A stretch of DNA of 64,000 nucleotides, from positions 182,869 through 246,868 of the forward strand of contig JAIEFE010000014.1 in NCBI GenBank assembly GCA_029067085.1. The letters run 5' to 3'. Positions 44,504 to 53,308 of this stretch are shown here, piece by piece. Both the position numbers and the translations under genes were made by a program. The DNA comes from Lachnospiraceae bacterium (lineage in GTDB: Bacteria > Bacillota > Clostridia > Lachnospirales > Lachnospiraceae). Every line of letters begins with the position of its first letter. Position 1 is the first letter of the stretch. A model generated the notes under the pieces. That model did not search any database. It was not told where the DNA came from and saw only the letters and a list, made by a program, of their open reading frames with translations.

Positions 44504-46228
44504 ATGTCGAATCTCCTCTTTTTCCTGCTTCTCGCCGGATTCTACGCGCTTGAACTGTTTTTGATCGGTCCGGTGGACGGCATCAACGACGACTGGGGAA
44601 TGTACAGCATCCTTTCAGGCGCTTATGCAGGCACACCTGACGCTCATGTCATGTTTTTTCTCTATCCGCTCTCCTGGCTGTTCACAAAACTTTACAGCCT
44701 GTGCAGCTTTATCCCCTGGTACGGTCTTTTCCAACACGGTGTACAGATCAGCAGCCTCTACGCCGTCTACCGGCGGGTACTGCGTATCATCAAAAAACGT
44801 GATGCCAAAAAATACATTTTCCCTTTAGCCTTCACCCTTTTTCTGTTTCTGTTTTTCATCGTAAATCTGAATGTGCTCTCGGAGGCGCAGTATACCACCA
44901 CTGCGGGCGTTGCCGCTGCGGCGGCTCTTTTCTGCTTTATTACCTCCCGGACCGGTCAGGCAAAGACTGTTTTTTTTCTGGACAATGTGCCGACCTTTCT
45001 GTTTTCCTGGCTCTCCTTCTCCATGCGCCAGAATATTTTTTACCTCATGCTGCCTATGGCGGGCATGCTTTGGCTCTCCAAGTGGATCTTATCCCGCCGG
45101 AACAGACAGGAGGACACCGCCTTCAAACTCCTTGGCTTTGCCCTGATCCTCAGTCTGGGGATGGGAATCTTATGGGGCGTTAATGCTGCGGCCTACGCCT
45201 CCCTGCAATGGTCAGACTTCAGAAAGATCAATCACTACAGAGAACGGGTGGGAGACTTCTACACATGGCCGGAATATGAGGAGTGCAGGGACGATCTGGA
45301 GGCGCTTGGCATAGACGAGGAAAGTTATGCGTATCGTCGAAACGGTGCGCCCTATATCGGCTGCAATATGTCCGTCTCAGACTGGGAGCAGATGCACCGC
45401 ATTGCCAGAAAATGCTATCTGGCCCGCACATCCGTAAAGGACCGCCTGAAGCATATAGCTGTGGGAATGATAAATACCTTTTTTTACAAAGACGGTATGC
45501 AGCCCGCCAATGTTCTGGCCCTTCTTCTGCTGCTTCTGACTCCGGCACTCATCCTGTTTCAGCGAAACGGGCAGGCGCTCTTTGTCTATCTGATGTATCT
45601 GTTCGGTCGATCCGTCAGCTGGTGCTATGTGCTCTATGAAGGCCGCTTCCCTAAGCGCATCATACAGCCTCTCATCACCGTCGATTATATGATTCTGTTT
45701 GCGATTCTCCTTGTCTTCAATCTGCTGCAGCTGAATCATGTCCGGAAACTCAGACTTTTGCTTGCCGGCGTGCTCTTCTTTTCTGTACTCTCTTTCTATG
45801 TAACACGCACTGACGTACAGGAAAACTATCACGTCCACAGAGATACCTGGGAAAGTCTGAAAAACTATTGTTTTTCCCACCCGGACAATTTTTACATATG
45901 GACTTACAATACCGGAACGCTGGAGCACTTCTGTGAAACTCCCTTTGCTGCAGATCAGGACGTCTATCAAAATTTTATCTATACAAACTGGGGTGTCATG
46001 TGCAATCCCAACACCCCAAAAAAACTGTCCGATCAGGGCATCGGCGATTTCGGCCGGGATCTGGTGGACAGCAGTCATGTCTATTTTATTCTGCAGGAGG
46101 CTCCCTATAACAAGGAACATCCTGTCATCATGTATTTCAGGCATACTTATCAGGCGGAACTTACCGTTGCCGACACCTTTACGGCAGGCGATGTCACATA
46201 TTGTGTCTATCAGCTCAATCCCATTTGA
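44504..46228 (+). CDS. Polytopic membrane protein, GT-C-like
   Basis: This 574-residue protein has about 11 spans and a C-terminal outer domain from about 440. VDGINDDWGMYSIL near residue 27 is an acidic first-loop motif as in GT-C glycosyltransferases. I do not recognise a named family with certainty. The adjacent convergent gene encodes a polyprenyl-phosphate glycosyltransferase, so it may use that lipid-linked sugar. GAAAGG lies eight bases before the ATG. Confidence 0.65.
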   Translation: MSNLLFFLLLAGFYALELFLIGPVDGINDDWGMYSILSGAYAGTPDAHVMFFLYPLSWLFTKLYSLCSFIPWYGLFQHGVQISSLYAVYRRVLRIIKKRDAKKYIFPLAFTLFLFLFFIVNLNVLSEAQYTTTAGVAAAAALFCFITSRTGQAKTVFFLDNVPTFLFSWLSFSMRQNIFYLMLPMAGMLWLSKWILSRRNRQEDTAFKLLGFALILSLGMGILWGVNAAAYASLQWSDFRKINHYRERVGDFYTWPEYEECRDDLEALGIDEESYAYRRNGAPYIGCNMSVSDWEQMHRIARKCYLARTSVKDRLKHIAVGMINTFFYKDGMQPANVLALLLLLLTPALILFQRNGQALFVYLMYLFGRSVSWCYVLYEGRFPKRIIQPLITVDYMILFAILLVFNLLQLNHVRKLRLLLAGVLFFSVLSFYVTRTDVQENYHVHRDTWESLKNYCFSHPDNFYIWTYNTGTLEHFCETPFAADQDVYQNFIYTNWGVMCNPNTPKKLSDQGIGDFGRDLVDSSHVYFILQEAPYNKEHPVIMYFRHTYQAELTVADTFTAGDVTYCVYQLNPI

Positions 46229-46265
46229 GAGGCGCCTCCCGTCATGTCCGCTCAAACAGCAGCAT

Positions 46266-47198
46266 TTAGTTTTCCCGCACCTTTCTGGTCACAAGCGTTA
46301 ATCTGTATTCAAAATCTCGTCTGTTTTTAAGCGCCATATTGGATAAAATCAATCCTGCAAACAGGGACTGCAGCGCTGCCAGCCCGATAAAGCCGCAGAC
46401 AAAAAGCGTGGGAAAACGGTCCACCAGCCCCGTCTCGATATAAGTGATCAGGATCGGAATAAACAACACCACCGCCAAAAGCGTAAGAATCACGGACCAG
46501 AGGCCAAAAAATCCAAAAGGTTTATAATCCCGATACAGCTTCATGATCGTATGCAGCACCTTAAACCCGTCAGAGAAGGTATTCAGCTTGGATTCACTCC
46601 CCTCGGGCCTGTCACGGTAGTCCACGATCACATTCTCAATCTGCATATTGTTGTAGACGGCGTGGATCGTCATCTCCGTCTCGATCTCAAATCCTGTGGA
46701 AAGTACCGGAAATGTCTTTACAAAACCGTAGCTGAACGCGCGGTAGCCCGTCATAATATCTTTGATATCACAGTGAAACAGGCGGTTGATGCTGCTGCGC
46801 ACAACAGAATTCCCGAAATTGTGGAAAGGTCTCTTATTCTCCGTGAAATATGTGGAAGAAAGTCTGTCCCCCACCACCATATCCGCGCTGTGAAGCAGTA
46901 CCTTTTCCGCCATCTCACTGGCATACTCCATAGGATAGGTGTCATCACCGTCCACCATGATATAACACTCCGCTTCCACCTCGCGGAACATCCTGCGAAT
47001 GACATTTCCCTTTCCCTGCATATACTCATAACGTATCACTGCGCCGGCTTCTTTTGCAAGCTCCACCGTTCGGTCACTCGAATTATTGTCGTAAACATAG
47101 ATCACTGCCTCGGGAAGCGCTTCTCTGGCGTCCTTCACCACCTTGGCGATGGTCTTTTCCTCATTATAGCAGGGAATCAATACCGCTATCTTGTCCAT
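46266..47198 (-). CDS. Polyprenyl-phosphate glycosyltransferase (DPM1/GtrB-like GT2)
   Basis: This 310-residue protein has an N-terminal GT2 domain (AVLIPCYNEEKTI, VYDNNSSDRT, MVDGDDTYP with the DxD) and two C-terminal membrane spans (about 230-250 and 265-290). The layout is that of enzymes that move a sugar from a nucleotide donor onto undecaprenyl phosphate. I chose ATG 47198, seven bases after AGGAGA; the longer frame to 47255 has no site. Partners could be the GT-C-like protein next door and GtrA at 40020. Confidence 0.9.
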   Translation of the reverse strand: MDKIAVLIPCYNEEKTIAKVVKDAREALPEAVIYVYDNNSSDRTVELAKEAGAVIRYEYMQGKGNVIRRMFREVEAECYIMVDGDDTYPMEYASEMAEKVLLHSADMVVGDRLSSTYFTENKRPFHNFGNSVVRSSINRLFHCDIKDIMTGYRAFSYGFVKTFPVLSTGFEIETEMTIHAVYNNMQIENVIVDYRDRPEGSESKLNTFSDGFKVLHTIMKLYRDYKPFGFFGLWSVILTLLAVVLFIPILITYIETGLVDRFPTLFVCGFIGLAALQSLFAGLILSNMALKNRRDFEYRLTLVTRKVREN

Positions 47199-47272
47199 TT
47201 TATATCTCCTATGCCAACACCTGTCTCTATAAATGAGTCTACCATAAAAATCCATTCTTTACTATCTTAAAA

Positions 47273-48808
47273 TCAGAAACCCTGATAAATAAATTCCGTC
47301 GCACTGTAACCGGGACCGTAGCAGCCAAGCAGGATCACCGCAAACAGGAGGGCATACCATAAAACCCAGCGCAGAGGAAGCGCCCTCTTCGCGATACCGT
47401 CCCGCACAGAGCCTTTCCGTTGAAACAGGGAAACAGTCCACAACAAAAGGAGGGAGAAGACCACGATCGCCGCCTCTATCCCGTCAAGCCCGAGTGCGAG
47501 CAGAGATCCGTCCCAGAGAATCTCAGGATTACAATGTCTCACAGCGCCCGCAAGCATCAAAAATGCATCTCTCACCGAAGCGGCTCTGAAAAACAGATCG
47601 CCGATGCACACCAGAAAAAAGGTGCGCAGAATGCGGAACCCCGTCACAAGCCGCCCTTCCGCATTCAGGCGGAGCTTTGCGAGCAAGCCGGCAAATCCGG
47701 GAGCAAGAAGTTCCTCCAGCACGATATAACACCAGTGCAGCAGCCCGGAACCGATCACGAATTTCCAGTCTCCGCCGTGCCAGACACCCACCGTAAACCA
47801 CAGCACAAACATAGCTGCAAAGGTGACGTATTGCTTGCCGCGCTTTTTGCCGCACTTTTCCTTCAGCGCTTTATTGAGATCCGTAAAGAGTTTTGACCGA
47901 AGAAGCGGATAAAAAACATAATCCTTCATCCATACGCCCAGCGTTATATGCCAGCGGCGCCAATACTCCGCAACGCTCTTTGAGAAGAAGGGCGTCCGGA
48001 AATTCTCCGGGAGCACGATTCCCAGACTCTCCGACATACCAAGCACAATGTCCATACAACCCGAAAAATCCGTATAGAGCTGGAAGGCATAACAGGCCGT
48101 GGCCACCCAAATGTAGGCCCCGTCATAGGTCTCGTAAGCGCCATAGACTGTATTCACCAAAATTCCGAGTCTTTCGGCGATCACCAGCTTCTTGAAAAAG
48201 CCCCAGACCATGCGCTGCAAGCCCCGCGTCACCTGTCGGTAGTCAAAGGCATGGGGCGCAAAAAACTGTTCCGCATCCTCCCGGTACTTTAAAATGGGCC
48301 CGGAGATCAGATTCGGAAAATACAGACCGTAGAGCGCAAGCTTCAAACCGTTTTTCTGATGCTCGGCAAGCCCGTAGTAGACGTCGATCACATAACCCAG
48401 AAGAGAAAAAGTATAGAAACTGATTCCAAGCGGCGCCAGAAAATCCACCCCGGAGATCAGCTTCCCGGAAGCTCCCAGAAGGCCGGCTGCGCCGTTCACC
48501 GTATTGATCAGGAAATTAACATACTTCAGGACAAAGAGAATCCCGACGTTCACCAATATAGTCATTGCAAGGATCCTTCTGCGCTTTTTTTCCTCACCTG
48601 CAGGCGTTGCGGCCAGCATTCCCGTCCCCGTATAGCATACCCCTACTGAGACAACAGGATAAAGGATCAGCGCCCACTGTCCCGCAAACAGACAGTAGGA
48701 AACGCTGCACAGCAAAAGGAAGCCCCACTGAAATTTCCGGGGGATGCAGTAGTAGAATATTAACATAACCGCAAAAAAGCATAAAAAATAGAAAGATGTG
48801 ATTCCCAT
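47273..48808 (-). CDS. MBOAT family O-acyltransferase
   Basis: This 511-residue polytopic protein has the MBOAT signature: LISGPILKYREDAEQF, YTDFSGCMDIVLGM, YWRRWHITLGVWMKDYVFYP and the invariant His in FTVGVWHGGDWKF. The start is uncertain: ATG 48808 gives the usual MBOAT N-terminus (ITSFYFLCFFAVMLIFYY). It lies only seven bases after a TATAAT, with no ribosome binding site, so the mRNA may be leaderless. A longer frame reaches 48877. It is divergent from another MBOAT gene and may acylate a surface glycan. Confidence 0.88.
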   Translation of the reverse strand: MGITSFYFLCFFAVMLIFYYCIPRKFQWGFLLLCSVSYCLFAGQWALILYPVVSVGVCYTGTGMLAATPAGEEKKRRRILAMTILVNVGILFVLKYVNFLINTVNGAAGLLGASGKLISGVDFLAPLGISFYTFSLLGYVIDVYYGLAEHQKNGLKLALYGLYFPNLISGPILKYREDAEQFFAPHAFDYRQVTRGLQRMVWGFFKKLVIAERLGILVNTVYGAYETYDGAYIWVATACYAFQLYTDFSGCMDIVLGMSESLGIVLPENFRTPFFSKSVAEYWRRWHITLGVWMKDYVFYPLLRSKLFTDLNKALKEKCGKKRGKQYVTFAAMFVLWFTVGVWHGGDWKFVIGSGLLHWCYIVLEELLAPGFAGLLAKLRLNAEGRLVTGFRILRTFFLVCIGDLFFRAASVRDAFLMLAGAVRHCNPEILWDGSLLALGLDGIEAAIVVFSLLLLWTVSLFQRKGSVRDGIAKRALPLRWVLWYALLFAVILLGCYGPGYSATEFIYQGF

Positions 48809-48814
48809 AACCAT

Positions 48815-48820
48815 TATAGT
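48815..48820 (-). promoter_or_regulatory. -10 element immediately before an MBOAT start
   Basis: The minus strand has TATAAT at 48820-48815, seven bases before ATG 48808, so transcription would begin at about the start codon. The -35 (TTTTGC, 16 bases away) is weak. Confidence 0.35.
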
Positions 48821-48858
48821 ACCATAAAACACACGCAAAAGAAACCTTTCCCTTTTTT

Positions 48859-48887
48859 GTTGTAATAAATCCCGCAATACAGTAAAA
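48859..48887 (+). promoter_or_regulatory. Promoter of the plus-strand MBOAT gene
   Basis: TTGTAA and TAAAAT are 17 bases apart, with the -10 about 30 bases before the start at 48916. GGAGG stands five bases before the ATG. The position is accurate to one or two bases. Confidence 0.5.
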
Positions 48888-48915
48888 TAATAGGAAAACG
48901 GAAACGGAGGATTCC

Positions 48916-50358
48916 ATGCTCTTTAATTCGCTGCTCTTTGCCGCCTTTTTGACGGCCGTATTTTTCTTATACTATATCCTGCCCGTCAGATTTCGATGGA
49001 TCTTTTTGCTGCTTGCAAGCTACGCCTTTTATATGAACCTGCATGCAGCTTACGGACTTTTACTCCTTTTTTCCACCCTGCTCACGTATTTTTTGGCTCT
49101 GCGCCTGGAAAAAACCCCTGACGAAAAGAAAAAAAAGCTCTGCCTTACGGGCGGCATTCTGCCCCTTGTCGGCATACTCCTGCTTTTTAAGCTGGGTGGA
49201 CCCGCTATTGCCAGACTAAACGCTCTGATCGCAGCGGGACGTCTTTCCCTGCAGCCGCTTACCTTGAGAATCCTGCTGCCCGCAGGTATCTCCTTCTACT
49301 TCTTTCAATCCATGGGATATCTGATCGATGTCTACAAGGGAAAAATCCGGGCAGAACGGCATTTTGGATATTACGCCCTCTTCGTCTCCTTCTTCCCGCA
49401 GCTTCTGGCGGGACCGATCGGCAGAGCGGATGCCCTGATGCCGCAATTAAAGGCCGAGCGGCGTTTCGACTACGACAGCGCAGCCTACGGCCTCAAGCTG
49501 ATGGCCTGGGGATACTTTAAGAAACTGGTGATAGCGGATACCTTCGCCGTGACCGTAAATCAGGTCTATGACAACTGCCGCAGCTATGTGGGACTGGTCT
49601 TTATCATTACCACAGTGATGTACGCCATCCAAATCTACTGCGATTTTTCAGGCTACTCGGACATCGCCATCGGCTGCGCCAGACTCTTTGGTGTGGAACT
49701 TGCGACAAACTTTAAGAGTCCATATCTCTCCTTCTCTGTCAAGGAGTTCTGGAGCCGCTGGCACATCTCCCTCTCCACCTGGTTTCGGGACTATGTATAC
49801 ATCCCTCTGGGCGGCAGCAGAGCGGGACGCATACGCCACTGCCTCAATCTGTTTGTCACCTTCCTGGTCAGCGGCTTCTGGCACGGCAGCTCTCTGACCT
49901 ATCTGATCTGGGGAGCCCTCCACGGACTTTTACAGATTGCAGAAACCTTTCTCTACCCGAAAAGGAAATCCGATGCGCCTGCACGGAAAAAACACTGGTG
50001 GCAGCTTCCTCTCACTTTCTGTTTGGTATGCATTGCCTGGATCTTCTTTCGGGCAAATTCAATACAGGACGCTCTATGGATCCTTTCGCGGCTGTTCTGG
50101 GATATCGGCAGACCCCTCAACTACTTAAAGACTGCTGCGATCTGTCTGGATCTGCCCTATGTTTCGATGGCCGGCATGGCTCTGTCAGCAGTGACGCTAT
50201 TTATCTATGATGTCATCTCCTTAAAACGGGACGTGATCAGATTAATATCCAAAGCATGGGCCCCCCTGCGCTACGCCGCCTACGTGCTGCTTCTGGTGTC
50301 GATCGCGCTCTTTTCCTATAAGGGAATCGCCACGGAATTTATCTATTTTCAATTTTAA
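48916..50358 (+). CDS. MBOAT family O-acyltransferase (AlgI/DltB-like)
   Basis: This 480-residue polytopic protein has signatures FFPQLLAGPIGRAD, YCDFSGYSDIAIGCARLFG, FWSRWHISLSTWFRDYVYIPLGG and the invariant His in VSGFWHGSSLTYLIWG. It is the third MBOAT protein in the window. The next gene, 13 bases later, encodes its probable SGNH-like partner. The two likely transfer an acyl group from the cytoplasm to an outer glycan. Confidence 0.93.
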   Translation: MLFNSLLFAAFLTAVFFLYYILPVRFRWIFLLLASYAFYMNLHAAYGLLLLFSTLLTYFLALRLEKTPDEKKKKLCLTGGILPLVGILLLFKLGGPAIARLNALIAAGRLSLQPLTLRILLPAGISFYFFQSMGYLIDVYKGKIRAERHFGYYALFVSFFPQLLAGPIGRADALMPQLKAERRFDYDSAAYGLKLMAWGYFKKLVIADTFAVTVNQVYDNCRSYVGLVFIITTVMYAIQIYCDFSGYSDIAIGCARLFGVELATNFKSPYLSFSVKEFWSRWHISLSTWFRDYVYIPLGGSRAGRIRHCLNLFVTFLVSGFWHGSSLTYLIWGALHGLLQIAETFLYPKRKSDAPARKKHWWQLPLTFCLVCIAWIFFRANSIQDALWILSRLFWDIGRPLNYLKTAAICLDLPYVSMAGMALSAVTLFIYDVISLKRDVIRLISKAWAPLRYAAYVLLLVSIALFSYKGIATEFIYFQF

Positions 50359-50371
50359 GAAGGAATATAAA

Positions 50372-51367
50372 ATGAATACAAAAAAGACTTTTGGAATATT
50401 TTTGATCAAGTGCATCGCCGTCTCCACGACGGCCGTCCTGCTCCTTTTTCTGCTGAACAGGCCTTATCGAAAAATTGACGATGAAAAATACATGGATATG
50501 TGGGGATTACGGATGCTGGGAAACCAGATAAACAACGTGCGGCTCGCCAACATCGGCAGTTCCCATGGCGCCTATGATTTTGTCTATGACACCTTTACGG
50601 AAAGCGGCATATCCTGTTTTAACTTCGGCCACACAAGCCAGACCTTCGAATACGATCTGGCCCTGCTCGCCGAGTACGGAGATCACCTCGACAAAGGCTG
50701 CGTGCTGCTCATTCCCGTCTCCTATTTTTCCTTCAACAACGAGACGGCAAACGAAACGGAAGCTCAGGCCCTCTCCGTCAAATACTACCACTTCCTCTCT
50801 CCGAAAACCATGCCCGATTATGATCTGTTTACGGATGTAGTAACAAACAGGCTTCCCATTCTCTCCGCCGGTGAGGAGCTCTTAAAACTGCTGCCAAAAT
50901 CTCCTTTCTCCCTTACGGTCTTCGCCGCAGAGGAAACCCCTGCCGAGCCTGAGATGGATGAAGCTGCCGTGGCTGAATTCGCGAACAGAGCAGCCCAGCG
51001 TTTTGATCGTCATTTTAACAACAAAAAAGAGTATTTCCTGCCGGAGAGGGAAGAGCAGCTCTACGCCATCATCGGCTACTGCAAAGAGCACGGACTCACG
51101 CCCGTGCTCATCACCACACCCTTCTCAAGCTATTATAACAATCCGGTGCCGGAAGATTTTCTGGATCGTTTTTACGGAACGATCAACCGGATTGCATCTG
51201 ACACAAATGTCAGTTATTACGACTACTCTCACGATCAAAGATTTTCTGAGAACCTGATCTATTTTTCCGACTCCGATCATCTGAATCCGGAGGGAGCGGC
51301 ATATTTCATGGAAATCCTGACAGAGGAAGTGACGGAGCTTAAGGCGCTTATTTCCCCCACTTCATAG
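50372..51367 (+). CDS. SGNH-like MBOAT partner protein
   Basis: This 331-residue protein has an N-terminal anchor (residues 8-27) and an outer SGNH-like domain with LANIGSSHGAYDF at the nucleophile position and YFSDSDHLNPEGAAYF carrying the Asp/His pair. This fits DltD/AlgJ-like partners of MBOAT proteins. AAGGAA precedes the ATG. Its last 20 bases overlap the convergent deacetylase gene. Confidence 0.78.
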   Translation: MNTKKTFGIFLIKCIAVSTTAVLLLFLLNRPYRKIDDEKYMDMWGLRMLGNQINNVRLANIGSSHGAYDFVYDTFTESGISCFNFGHTSQTFEYDLALLAEYGDHLDKGCVLLIPVSYFSFNNETANETEAQALSVKYYHFLSPKTMPDYDLFTDVVTNRLPILSAGEELLKLLPKSPFSLTVFAAEETPAEPEMDEAAVAEFANRAAQRFDRHFNNKKEYFLPEREEQLYAIIGYCKEHGLTPVLITTPFSSYYNNPVPEDFLDRFYGTINRIASDTNVSYYDYSHDQRFSENLIYFSDSDHLNPEGAAYFMEILTEEVTELKALISPTS

Positions 51368-52334
51368 AAAGAACAGCCGCTTTTTCCAGGTGCCTGTCTC
51401 CCCGGCGGTAAAAATCCTCCACCGCCTCCCTCGCGACCTCGTCTGTGACTTCCTCCGCGAGCATCAGTCCCGGATGAAAGAGAATCTCCAATGCCCGGCC
51501 GTCCCGATCTGCCTTCGCGCGCATTTTCACATAGAGCCTCTCTATTCTTTTTCTGTCCATACGACCGCTCATCACAAGACCCCAGAGATACATCGGCTGC
51601 AGCCCGTTCGCCGCGGCATGACGGTCTACCTTGTGAGAATAGAGCGAGAGCAGCCTGTTTTTTACAAAATTAACGGGACGGTAAGTCTTATAAAGTGACA
51701 CATCTGTCAGAAACACTCCAAGAACTTCTTTGGAATTGCGGATGTATTCTACCGCATATCCTTCCTCCCGCACTGCCTCCAAAAGAGCCTCCCACACTAC
51801 GGGAATCATATGGGCATGCTGATGACTGTCGATGCGAAGGCCTTTCTGCGCACAGGGAACCCCTGCTGCCTCAGCGATCTCCATACAGCGCTCCATCGCC
51901 TTTTTCCCTTTTGCGAGCTGCGCCTTTATCTCATAGGTAAGCTGACGTCCGATCCGTCCCCTCCTGCCCGGCAGATAGGAAGCCAGAAAAAGACCGCCCC
52001 AGCCAAGACCCATCAAGTCGTCAGTCCCCTTCACAAGATCGGGCGCTTTCTCCCTTCCCGCAAGGCATCTGCCCTCCACGAAATCCAGATGCACCGACAG
52101 GAGCGGTAAAAAAGGGAGCTTAGGAATCTCCTCGAAGAACAGTTCCATACACTCCTCAAAACAACTCATATTTGTTACTATGCTGATGCTGTCAAGCTTC
52201 CCGGACCGCATACACTCCAGCATATCAAGGGATGTGTTTTTTGTCAGCGCATAATCGTCCGCGTGAATATCCGGCCTAATCATATCGAAAGCCCTCCCGA
52301 ATTTCCTCTCCTCGAAGTACAGCCGGCATATCAT
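51348..52334 (-). CDS. ChbG/HpnK (YdjC-like) carbohydrate deacetylase
   Basis: This 328-residue protein has the YdjC-family metal-binding motifs: IHADDYALT near residue 23, SVHLDFVEG, and RIDSHQHAHMIP near 180. The Asp and two His ligands and the catalytic Asp are present. Members remove N-acetyl groups from amino sugars of chito-oligosaccharides or hopanoid and glycan precursors. Here it is the last gene of the uronic-acid polysaccharide operon, and its start overlaps the GT2 stop as ATGA. Activity on a lipid-linked or nucleotide sugar is likely but unproven. Confidence 0.87.
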   Translation of the reverse strand: MICRLYFEERKFGRAFDMIRPDIHADDYALTKNTSLDMLECMRSGKLDSISIVTNMSCFEECMELFFEEIPKLPFLPLLSVHLDFVEGRCLAGREKAPDLVKGTDDLMGLGWGGLFLASYLPGRRGRIGRQLTYEIKAQLAKGKKAMERCMEIAEAAGVPCAQKGLRIDSHQHAHMIPVVWEALLEAVREEGYAVEYIRNSKEVLGVFLTDVSLYKTYRPVNFVKNRLLSLYSHKVDRHAAANGLQPMYLWGLVMSGRMDRKRIERLYVKMRAKADRDGRALEILFHPGLMLAEEVTDEVAREAVEDFYRRGDRHLEKAAVLSMKWGK

Positions 52335-53308
52335 TTTTCCTTTTCACGCCATACCACCGTGTCAATGATATAGCGGGGTCTATGTTTCGTCTCCAAATAT
52401 ATCTTGCCGACATATTCTCCGATGATTCCCAGCGACAGCAGCGTGATGCCGCCGATCAGGAGAGAGACGACCATTGTCGTGGTGTAACCGGGGACATTGT
52501 TTCCCATTACCCAATCCACCAGACTGATCACGCACATGACCATACTGAACAGGAACACCAGAAAACCCAATCCGCTGATCAGGCGTAAAGGTCTCACACT
52601 CATAGAGGTAATGCCGTCCATAGCGAGGGTCAGCATCTTACTTAAAGTATATTTGGAGTGCCCTGCCTCCCTGGCCTTCACATCAAAATAGACCACATCA
52701 GAGGAAAAACCCATAGTGGGAATCAGCCCCCGCAAAAACAGATTTGTCTCCTGATATTCGGAAAGCGCGTCAAGCGCCTTTTTCGAGAGCAGTCTGTAAT
52801 CCGCGTGATTCGTGATCACCTGACTTCCCAGAAGGTGCATCAGATTGTAGTAGGCCGTAGCCGTGGCCTTCTTAAAGACACCGTCAGAGTGTCTGTCGTT
52901 TCGCACCCCGTAGACTACCTCACAGCCCGCCATATATTTCTCCAGAAAAAGGTCTAACGCCTCAATGTCCTGCTGTAAATCGGCATCGATCGTGACCACC
53001 ACATCCGCGTGTGCTCCGGCTGTCATCATACCTGCCAGGATCGCACTCTGGTGGCCGTAATTACCTGCCAGACTCACCACGGAAAAACATGCATCCTTCG
53101 CAGCGATCTCATGCAGAAGACGCAGGGTATTATCCTTGCTCCCGTCATTCACAAACATGATCTTGGAGCCTTTTTGGATCTTATTGTCCCGTTTCAGCCG
53201 CTCCAGCTTATCCTGCATCACGGCGGCGGTCTTCTCCACTACCTCCTCTTCGTTGTAGCAGGGAACCACCAGATATAAAACCGGAATCTCTCTCATCACT
53301 TCATCCAT
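52331..53308 (-). CDS. Polyprenyl-phosphate glycosyltransferase (GtrB-like GT2)
   Basis: This 325-residue protein has a GT2 domain (LYLVVPCYNEEEVV, FVNDGSKDNT, VTIDADLQQD with the DxD) and two C-terminal spans (about 240-262 and 275-300). This layout is typical of GtrB/YfdH-type enzymes that make undecaprenyl-phosphate sugars. I chose ATG 53308, six bases after GGAG and overlapping the epimerase stop by eight bases; the longer frame to 53389 lies in the epimerase gene. Confidence 0.9.
   Translation of the reverse strand: MDEVMREIPVLYLVVPCYNEEEVVEKTAAVMQDKLERLKRDNKIQKGSKIMFVNDGSKDNTLRLLHEIAAKDACFSVVSLAGNYGHQSAILAGMMTAGAHADVVVTIDADLQQDIEALDLFLEKYMAGCEVVYGVRNDRHSDGVFKKATATAYYNLMHLLGSQVITNHADYRLLSKKALDALSEYQETNLFLRGLIPTMGFSSDVVYFDVKAREAGHSKYTLSKMLTLAMDGITSMSVRPLRLISGLGFLVFLFSMVMCVISLVDWVMGNNVPGYTTTMVVSLLIGGITLLSLGIIGEYVGKIYLETKHRPRYIIDTVVWREKEK

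Noticed and set aside
45377..46255. 292-codon minus-strand frame
   Set aside because: It lies opposite the GT-C-like membrane protein gene, which has a good start, promoter and membrane spans; the antisense product looks random.
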